Assembly: GCF_000702445.1 (NCBI RefSeq)
Contig: NZ_JNIF01000003.1
Coordinates: 3,162,001 to 3,226,000, forward strand
Reading direction: 5' to 3'
Source: Bryobacter aggregatus MPL3
GTDB lineage: Bacteria > Acidobacteriota > Terriglobia > Bryobacterales > Bryobacteraceae
DNA: 64,000 nucleotides
The translations under genes were made by a program, and so were the position numbers. Positions 58,506-64,000 of this stretch are shown piece after piece. The notes below the pieces were generated by a model. That model did no database searches, was not told where the DNA came from, and was given only the letters and a program-made list of their open reading frames with translations. Position 1 is the stretch's first letter. Every line of letters starts with the position of its first letter.

Positions 58506-58511
58506 AGTGTA
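58506..58511 (-). promoter_or_regulatory. -10-like TACACT for the serine hydrolase gene
   Basis: TACACT on the minus strand gives a leader of about ten bases that carries GAGG ahead of ATG 58489. Confidence 0.35.
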
Positions 58512-58535
58512 TCGCAACCGGAGTTTGCCGTGATC

Positions 58536-58550
58536 TGACCATGATGGTCA
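58536..58550. promoter_or_regulatory. 15-bp perfect palindrome, candidate PadR operator
   Basis: TGACCAT-G-ATGGTCA is a perfect inverted repeat ending four bases before the -35 of the padR promoter and lying upstream of the divergent hydrolase promoter. The location suits autoregulation by the PadR dimer. Confidence 0.5.
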
Positions 58551-58554
58551 CATC

Positions 58555-58583
58555 TTGACAGTCATATGGAATGGATCTATTCT
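58555..58583 (+). promoter_or_regulatory. sigma-70-type promoter of padR-ADOP
   Basis: A perfect TTGACA (58555-58560) is separated by 17 bases from TATTCT (58578-58583). Transcription would begin near 58590, leaving a leader of about nine bases before ATG 58599. Confidence 0.75.
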
Positions 58584-58598
58584 GGACTCAACTTGCAT

Positions 58599-58934
58599 AT
58601 GGATGAACCAAACACCGACCTGATTCAGGGCACTCTCGACATGTTGATTCTCAAGACGCTTAGTCTCGAGCCGATGCATGGCTTTGGTATTTCCCGCCGC
58701 ATTGAGCAGATCTCGCGTGGTGTCTTCAAGATGAATCCCGGCTCACTGTTGACCGCGTTGCAGCGCCTGGAGCGCAGTGGCTGGCTGGATGCGGAGTGGG
58801 TAGTTACAGAGAATGCCCGGCGCGCCAAGCTCTACAGCCTGACGCGGGCAGGGAAGAAGCAACTGGAAATTGAGACTGCCGATTGGTCGCGCCGTGCTGG
58901 GGCGATCGCCAGGTTACTGAAGGCTGAGGCATAA
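58599..58934 (+). CDS. PadR family transcriptional regulator
   Basis: The start is set at ATG 58599 (MDEPNTDLIQGTLDMLILKT), where homology begins and downstream of the promoter; an in-frame ATG 58566 lies within the promoter. The 111 residues form a winged helix: LIQGTLDMLILKTLSLEPMHGFGI, PGSLLTALQRLERSGWLDAEW (recognition region) and the wing RRAKLYSLTRAGKKQL. In Acidobacteria such small PadR proteins regularly precede ADOP permease genes. The next gene starts four bases after the stop. Confidence 0.94.
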   Translation: MDEPNTDLIQGTLDMLILKTLSLEPMHGFGISRRIEQISRGVFKMNPGSLLTALQRLERSGWLDAEWVVTENARRAKLYSLTRAGKKQLEIETADWSRRAGAIARLLKAEA

Positions 58935-58938
58935 GCTT

Positions 58939-61617
58939 ATGCTGCTCTGGCGCCAGATTCTGCGAGGGCTGCAACGGTTGGCGAATCGCCGTCCTGCCGA
59001 CCGGGATATCGCTGATGAGGTGGAAAGTTTTCTTGAGCAGGCGACTGCGGCTCATCTGGCGAAAGGACTCTCTCTTGAAGAGGCGCGTCGCGCTGCGCAT
59101 CTCGAAATGGGCAACGTGACGGTGGCTCGCGAACAAATCGCTTCCTATGGTTGGGAGAACGCGATCGAGACGCTGTTCTCTGATCTGCGTTTTGCCGTGC
59201 GCCGTTTGTGCGCGAGCCCGGGCTTTTCCGCAGTGAGCATTTTGACGCTGGCGCTGGGCATTGGCGCGAGTACGGCGATCTTCAGTGTGATGCAGGGTGT
59301 TCTTTGGAAGCCGCTGCCCTATCGCCATTCCGAGCAGTTGATCGTGTTACGGCATACCGCGCCGGGAATCAAAATCGAAGACTTGAACATGGCGGCCTCA
59401 CTGTATTTCACTTACGGCGAAGAGAGCCGGACCTTTCAGGATGTGTCGATGTGGTTGAGCGATACGGTGAGTGTTACCGGTGTTGGAGAAGCGGAGGAAG
59501 TGCCGGCGCTGTCGGTGACGGATCGTTTTCTGCCGGCGCTGACGATCGCTCCTGCGTTGGGTCGCTCCTTTCACGCCACGGACGGCAATCCTGCCAGGGA
59601 GCGTGTGGTGATGCTCTCCGATGGCTATTGGCGGTCTCGCTTTGGTGGAGATCGTGCGGTGCTGGGCCGCCGGATTCTGCTGGATGGGCAGGCGCATGAG
59701 GTGGTGGGTGTGTTGCCGCCCTCCTTTCAGTTTCTGGATCGCCATGTCTCGCTGCTGCGGCCACTCCGCTTTCTTCGAGCGAATGTAGGCCTGATCAGTT
59801 TTTGTTGCCAAGGTCTGGCGAGGCTCAAGCCGGGCCAAAGTCTCGCCGATGCGAACACGGATGTTGCGCATATGCTGCAGCTTGCGCCGCAAAAATTTCC
59901 GATGAATGCCGGTTTCAGCAAGGACACCTTTCAAGCGGCGCGCATCGCTCCGCGCGTTGTGCTGCTGAAGGATGCCTGGATTGGCGACATTGGAAACACG
60001 CTCTGGGTTCTGATGGGCACTGTCGGGATTGTCTTGCTGATTGCGGGAGCCAATGTGGTGAACTTGCTGCTGGTGCGCGCCGATGCGCGCCGTCAGGAGC
60101 TTGCCGTGCGGGCCGCACTGGGCGCTTCCTGGCCGCGCCTGGCGCGGGAACTGCTGCTTGAGAACTTAGTCCTTGCGCTAAGTGGTGGGGCTCTTGGTCT
60201 GGGGCTGGCCGCTGCTGCCTTGCAGTTGCTGGCCGCGTCGGCATTCACCAGGCTGCCTCGCATTCAGGAGATCGCGATCGATCCGCTTGTTCTGACTTTC
60301 ACCCTCTGCATTTCTCTCCTCGTGGGCCTGCTTTTCGCGCTGATTCTTGTTGTCAAGTATGGCCGGCCTGAAGTCGGCAGCGCGTTGCGCAGCGAAGGCC
60401 GCTCGCTGAGCCTGACCAAGGAGCGGCATCGCGCGCGCAACACATTGGTGGTGGTACAGGTGGCGCTGACGGTGGTGCTCCTTGTCGCTTCTGGATTGAT
60501 GATCCGCAGCTTTCAGGCGCTGCGCCGCGTCGAGCCCGGTTTCTCCGGTGCACAACAGGTGGAGAGCTTGCGCATCTCGATTCCCGAGCAACAGGTGCCC
60601 GATCCGGAGCGTGCGATTCGCATGGAAGAGGCGATTCTGCGCAACATCGAGAAGATCGATGCTGTGTCCGGTGTGGCGATTGCCAATCACCTGCCGATGG
60701 AGGGAGGCTCGAATGATCCTGTCTATGCCGAGACGAAGACGGAGGGGCTTCCGCCGATTCGCCGCTATAAGTTCATCTCACCGGGATACTTTGCAGTGAC
60801 CGGTGCGCGCTTGCTAGCGGGCCGCGATCTGCGTTGGACGGAGATCTATCAGAAGTCGCCGGTCGCCATTGTGTCGGAGAATCTGGCCCGTGAAACTTGG
60901 GGCGATGCACGCGCGGCGATTGGCAAGCGCATTCGTTCGACAACGAAGGACGATTGGCGGGAAGTGATCGGAGTGGTGGCGGACCTGCACGATAACGGTG
61001 TGGCGCAGAAGGCTCCCGGTATTGTGTACTGGCCCTTGTTGCAGCAGAATTTTGAAGCCTCTCCGGTCTCTGCCGTCCGTAGCATTGCGATCGTTGTCCG
61101 CAGTCCACGTGCCGGATCGGAGGCGCTGCGGCAACAACTGCAACATGCTGTTGCCGCGGTGAACCCGCTGTTGCCTCTTGCCGATATCAAGACTCTTGAG
61201 ACGGTATACAACCGCTCGCTTTCTCGCACTTCGTTCACTCTTGTGCTGCTGGCGATTGCGGGTGGCATGGGCTTGTTTCTGGGAGTGATCGGTCTCTACG
61301 GTGTCATCGCTTATGCGGTTTCGCAGCGGACCCGGGAGATCGGAATCCGCCTGTCGCTGGGTGCGCCTGTGCAAAGTCTGGCTGGAATGTTTGTCTGGTA
61401 TGGCTTGCGATTGTCCGGCATTGGCGCGGCTTGTGGATTGGCTGCTGCGCTGGGGCTGACGCGTATGATGCAGTCGCTGCTTTATGAGGTGAGCCCGGCC
61501 GATCCGTTGACCTATGTGGTGGTGTCAGCCAGTCTGATTCTGGTGGCATCGCTGGCGAGCTACTTGCCTGCGAGAAAGGTGGCGAGAGTGGATCCGGTGG
61601 CTGCGTTGCGCAGCTAG
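58939..61617 (+). CDS. ADOP-type ABC transporter permease (MacB/FtsX domains)
   Basis: The 892-residue protein is an acidobacterial duplicated orphan permease: it has no ATPase in the locus. The N-terminal helical ADOP segment (DIADEVESFLEQATAAHLAKG, EARRAAHLEMGN) precedes a first span FSAVSILTLALGIGASTAIFS and a MacB periplasmic core domain. A FtsX-like domain comes next (LWVLMGTVGIVLLIAGANVVNLLLVRADARRQE in segments), then a second MacB core and a second FtsX domain (GVIGLYGVIAYAVSQRTREIGIRLSLGA). It ends with ARKVARVDPVAALRS. The role is probably export or mechanotransmission in the envelope. Confidence 0.95.
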   Translation: MLLWRQILRGLQRLANRRPADRDIADEVESFLEQATAAHLAKGLSLEEARRAAHLEMGNVTVAREQIASYGWENAIETLFSDLRFAVRRLCASPGFSAVSILTLALGIGASTAIFSVMQGVLWKPLPYRHSEQLIVLRHTAPGIKIEDLNMAASLYFTYGEESRTFQDVSMWLSDTVSVTGVGEAEEVPALSVTDRFLPALTIAPALGRSFHATDGNPARERVVMLSDGYWRSRFGGDRAVLGRRILLDGQAHEVVGVLPPSFQFLDRHVSLLRPLRFLRANVGLISFCCQGLARLKPGQSLADANTDVAHMLQLAPQKFPMNAGFSKDTFQAARIAPRVVLLKDAWIGDIGNTLWVLMGTVGIVLLIAGANVVNLLLVRADARRQELAVRAALGASWPRLARELLLENLVLALSGGALGLGLAAAALQLLAASAFTRLPRIQEIAIDPLVLTFTLCISLLVGLLFALILVVKYGRPEVGSALRSEGRSLSLTKERHRARNTLVVVQVALTVVLLVASGLMIRSFQALRRVEPGFSGAQQVESLRISIPEQQVPDPERAIRMEEAILRNIEKIDAVSGVAIANHLPMEGGSNDPVYAETKTEGLPPIRRYKFISPGYFAVTGARLLAGRDLRWTEIYQKSPVAIVSENLARETWGDARAAIGKRIRSTTKDDWREVIGVVADLHDNGVAQKAPGIVYWPLLQQNFEASPVSAVRSIAIVVRSPRAGSEALRQQLQHAVAAVNPLLPLADIKTLETVYNRSLSRTSFTLVLLAIAGGMGLFLGVIGLYGVIAYAVSQRTREIGIRLSLGAPVQSLAGMFVWYGLRLSGIGAACGLAAALGLTRMMQSLLYEVSPADPLTYVVVSASLILVASLASYLPARKVARVDPVAALRS

Positions 61618-61628
61618 GTGACCTTGCT

Positions 61629-63869
61629 CTATGGCTCGAGACGATGGCCAGCGGCGCGGAGGGCGGATTCGACGGCAGCACGGAGATGGGCCGTGCGATC
61701 GGAGGGAGTGTCTTCGATCCGGAAGCGGCTGCCAGCGGGGAATTGCGAGAGTTTCTCTTGGAGGGCGGCTGTGCCGCGCACGGAATATTGGGCGACAAAG
61801 AAAGCGGGCTGGGGAGGGATGTCGCTGTAATTGATCGCAATTGCCCCGTTTGTTTTATGAATCCAGTCCTGTACGAAGGCGCGGCACTCTTTGCTGCTGC
61901 ATAAGGAGTGCAAGCGATCGAGGCCGCGCGAATCGAGTACCCAGTTTTGCGCTTGTCCCAGGGCCGAGGCCAAGGTTCGTTCCAAGATGCGGGACTCTTC
62001 GCCGATTGGTGTTTGTAGATCTGCCTCACGGTCTTTCCACCAGTTGCGAAAGTATTCTATGGTGTCCCAGAGCGGCTTCTGCGCGGCCTTCGATCCATAG
62101 CGGCCGAGCAACTCTGCCGCTCCTCGCTTGATGCCCACGATGCCGCTGGGAAGCTGTTCGATGGCGATGCTTTCGAGCGCGGAGCTCATGGCGTAGCGGC
62201 CCAGTGGGTCGATGCCGTTTACGATGCTCTGGTAGTTACACGAGGCGAAGGATTGGATGAGTTGCTGGCGACCGAAGTCCGGGTCGTACTTGAGGAAGTA
62301 GAAAATGAGCGGGTGGGTACAGTGGGGGAGTTTTTGCCGATCGAGTTCTGCTACAAAAGCCAGGAAGCGGGCTTTGACTGCTGGAAGGATATCGCCATTG
62401 GCATAGCGGGTGATCAGATGCCCGGGTGGGGAGCCGCCACGCGCCATCTGCGCGAGAAACACCTCGTGCAACTCCGGAAGGACAGGATCGGGGAGCATCA
62501 TCACTGTGGAGAGACCGAGCAATTGATCCTCCTGCTTGTGGAGCTCTTTGAGGATGATCTGGCGTCCCTGATCGGGCGCGAGTTCGTAGATGCGCTGGAC
62601 GACCAGGTCGATGATCGATCGCGATGGCGAATTGGGTGGGCTTGCGTAGTATTCGAGGAGGATTGGGAGGATCTTTGCTCTGCGAACCAGATACCAGCGT
62701 GAGCTGAGTAAGTCTTCTTGCTGCCTTGTTGTTAAGGAATGAAAATCGGCGATCATCTCGGCGAGGAATGCATCAGCCCAGGGCGGGGTTGTGGCAGAAG
62801 AAACGGCCAATCGAATGAGGGTTTCGCGCGATTGCGAACGGGCTTCGGGCGTCTTCTTGGGGAGTGCCGCCAGTAATTGCGAGGCGAGGCTGGCTTGTTG
62901 TTCCTCGAACTGATGTGCTCTCTGGGTGGCCACATTCTGCCAGCGTAGCTGCGCCTCGGGAGTTTGGGATTCCGGCGGCGTCAGTCGGCCAAGTTTCTTG
63001 CGGAGGCTCAGTTCCGTGAGGGTCTTGAGAAAAGTTTCGTTGATCGGCTGTCTGGGGGCATTCAGCTGTTGTTGCATCTGCGGCAATACCTGCTCCCAGT
63101 GGGCTGAGTTCAGGATCGCTTGCGTGACGGGATAGGTTTCGGCTGTGTACTCCTCCGGGATGTGCGTGATTAGGGCGCTTGCAGATTCGGGGGTGTCCAG
63201 GAAGCGGAGGATCTGGAATGCGTGGCTCTGCATTTCAGGGTCTTGCTGGGGCGGAGCATCGAGCGTCGCTGTAGCCTCCCGGATGCGTTCGGCGACCCAC
63301 TGCGGAGGTGGCTGCACAATCTCGATCTGGATGATATTCGAGGCCAGCTCCAACGGAGTTCTGTTGTTCGAGTTCCGCAACTCCATTGCGGGCAGTCCCG
63401 GCTCCGTCAGTTGACTGATCCGCCTGCTGACCAGATAAATGCGGTAAGTTCCTGGTTTGTGGATTGGGGACCAATCATTGAGGAAGACCGTATTTTGTGA
63501 GGGTTGCTCTGGGCTGAGGAACTGGACATTTCCCATTGGGCCGCTGCCGGCGAATCCTCCCTGGACCATCCTTGCAGCCGGTTGTGAATCGTCTGGGTCG
63601 AGCGTTAGAGCTTCCCAAGGGCTCGGACCGCTTGTCCTCGGGGCTGGCAGTGTTGCGAAAGTCTGGGCCTGCGTAGTGAGAAAGGAGAGCGTGAGCGGAA
63701 TGACCTCGCCGAGATAGTATTTTGATTTGTCTGTGCTGAGCATGAACTCGACGCCCGGTGCTTGCTTGGAGCGAGCAGCATCCCAGCCGGCCTGGAAGCT
63801 GTCCTGTGCGAGGACGGCTGCACTCCCGCATAGGGTCAGCGCGACAGAAGTTAGCCAGGTCTGCTTCAC
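61629..63869 (-). CDS. large secreted protein of unknown function
   Basis: GTG 63869 gives 746 residues with a signal peptide (LTSVALTLCGSAAVLAQD). The first 180 residues are beta-rich (VEFMLSTDKSKYYLGEVIPLTLSF, PGTYRIYLVSRRI) as in a macroglobulin-like or Ig-like sandwich. From about 190 to 650 the chain is mostly helical with repeats that look HEAT-like (FQILRFLDTPESASALI, AKILPILLEYYASP, AAELLGRYGSKAAQKPLW). No catalytic motif is seen. I do not recognise the family; similar proteins occur in Acidobacteria as uncharacterised. It converges on the ADOP gene with 11 bases between the stops. Confidence 0.82.
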   Translation of the reverse strand: MKQTWLTSVALTLCGSAAVLAQDSFQAGWDAARSKQAPGVEFMLSTDKSKYYLGEVIPLTLSFLTTQAQTFATLPAPRTSGPSPWEALTLDPDDSQPAARMVQGGFAGSGPMGNVQFLSPEQPSQNTVFLNDWSPIHKPGTYRIYLVSRRISQLTEPGLPAMELRNSNNRTPLELASNIIQIEIVQPPPQWVAERIREATATLDAPPQQDPEMQSHAFQILRFLDTPESASALITHIPEEYTAETYPVTQAILNSAHWEQVLPQMQQQLNAPRQPINETFLKTLTELSLRKKLGRLTPPESQTPEAQLRWQNVATQRAHQFEEQQASLASQLLAALPKKTPEARSQSRETLIRLAVSSATTPPWADAFLAEMIADFHSLTTRQQEDLLSSRWYLVRRAKILPILLEYYASPPNSPSRSIIDLVVQRIYELAPDQGRQIILKELHKQEDQLLGLSTVMMLPDPVLPELHEVFLAQMARGGSPPGHLITRYANGDILPAVKARFLAFVAELDRQKLPHCTHPLIFYFLKYDPDFGRQQLIQSFASCNYQSIVNGIDPLGRYAMSSALESIAIEQLPSGIVGIKRGAAELLGRYGSKAAQKPLWDTIEYFRNWWKDREADLQTPIGEESRILERTLASALGQAQNWVLDSRGLDRLHSLCSSKECRAFVQDWIHKTNGAIAINYSDIPPQPAFFVAQYSVRGTAALQEKLSQFPAGSRFRIEDTPSDRTAHLRAAVESALRAAGHRLEP

Positions 63870-63919
63870 TGAGGCGGGTAGACGCGTGAGCGACGGAATG
63901 AGTTCCCCGTAATAGAGAC

Positions 63920-64000
63920 TTATTGAAATAGCGCCATCAGCGCATCGGCAAAGATCCGCATGCCGTCCGCGTTGGGGTGATTGATGGCGTTCAGCATCAA
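63920..64000 (-). CDS. 3' end of an SGNH/GDSL-type hydrolase gene
   Basis: Only the last 26 codons before TAA (63920-63922) are in the window. They read LMLNAINHPNADGMRIFADA, ending LMALFQ, which matches the C-terminal block of SGNH esterases, where the catalytic His stands in a xxHPN motif. The start lies outside the window, 50 bases or more upstream of the large secreted protein gene on the same strand. Confidence 0.55.
   Translation of the reverse strand: MMLNAINHPNADGMRIFADALMALFQ

Noticed and set aside
1-64000. CRISPR arrays, insertion sequences, prophage or integron features
   Set aside because: No regularly spaced repeats, transposase, integrase or phage structural genes were found on either strand.

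Overview
The window looks like a chromosomal segment of an acidobacterium of the Solibacter/Bryobacter group (order Bryobacterales). The pointers are two TIGR03437-family secreted proteins, a PadR regulator paired with an 892-residue ADOP-type ABC permease, an Oar-like TonB-dependent receptor, a PSD1/DUF1549/DUF1553 protein, a DUF1080 protein, a ThuA protein and two PEP-CTERM proteins. This placement is an inference from gene content; no rRNA lies in the window. I see no phage, plasmid, insertion sequence or CRISPR array.

Layout. 1-5409: secreted enzymes (PSD1 protein, a frameshifted ceramidase-like protein with a LamG-like tail, an unknown secreted protein). 5439-10072: DUF362 gene coupled to cdaA-cdaR-glmM (c-di-AMP synthesis and cell-wall precursor), then DUF1080. 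10264-15492: a small Cys-rich ORF, a TonB/DUF6438/ankyrin protein, tRNA-Leu(CAG) and the Oar-like receptor. 15665-21723: 2OG-Fe(II) oxygenase, SUFU protein, VPS62-like protein, sixA, O-antigen ligase, DUF3445 protein, a small secreted protein and a histone-deacetylase-family hydrolase. 21675-25616 (minus): operon purC-cvpA-gph-cytochrome/monooxygenase-methyltransferase. 25671-34913: S41 peptidase, a sugar operon (GT2-methyltransferase fusion, isomerase, epimerase), glgB, an adenosine-deaminase-family protein, a matrixin-like protease and cysE. 34992-46068: orphan nuoA, TIGR03437 protein, AlaX, ureide-permease-like carrier, PEP-CTERM protein, an unusual phosphatase-like/GNAT/GNAT protein, GT2, DASS transporter, sialidase-like protein and ROK kinase. 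46065-52373 (minus): TIGR03437 protein, PEP-CTERM protein and a six-gene cytochrome-oxidase assembly operon (COX15-like, ctaB, ABC ATPase, ABC permease, SCO1, DUF420). 52424-64000: Ser/Thr kinase with beta-propeller, ThuA protein, enoyl-CoA hydratase, redoxin, serine hydrolase, PadR-ADOP pair, a large secreted protein and the end of an SGNH hydrolase gene.

Two window-wide patterns stand out. First, at least eight genes have a -10-like TANNNT hexamer ending exactly 6 or 7 bases before the start codon, several of them GTG or TTG, which suggests widespread leaderless transcription. It also explains divergent gene pairs whose start codons touch or overlap. Second, all twelve convergent gene pairs overlap or lie within 12 bases, and four pairs share one CTAG or TTAG tetranucleotide as both stops. 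Other notable items are a single-base frameshift at a C6 run, a 27-bp perfect palindrome before a PEP-CTERM gene, a relic of a DUF420/PEP-CTERM tandem duplication, and a probable CTG start for ctaB.
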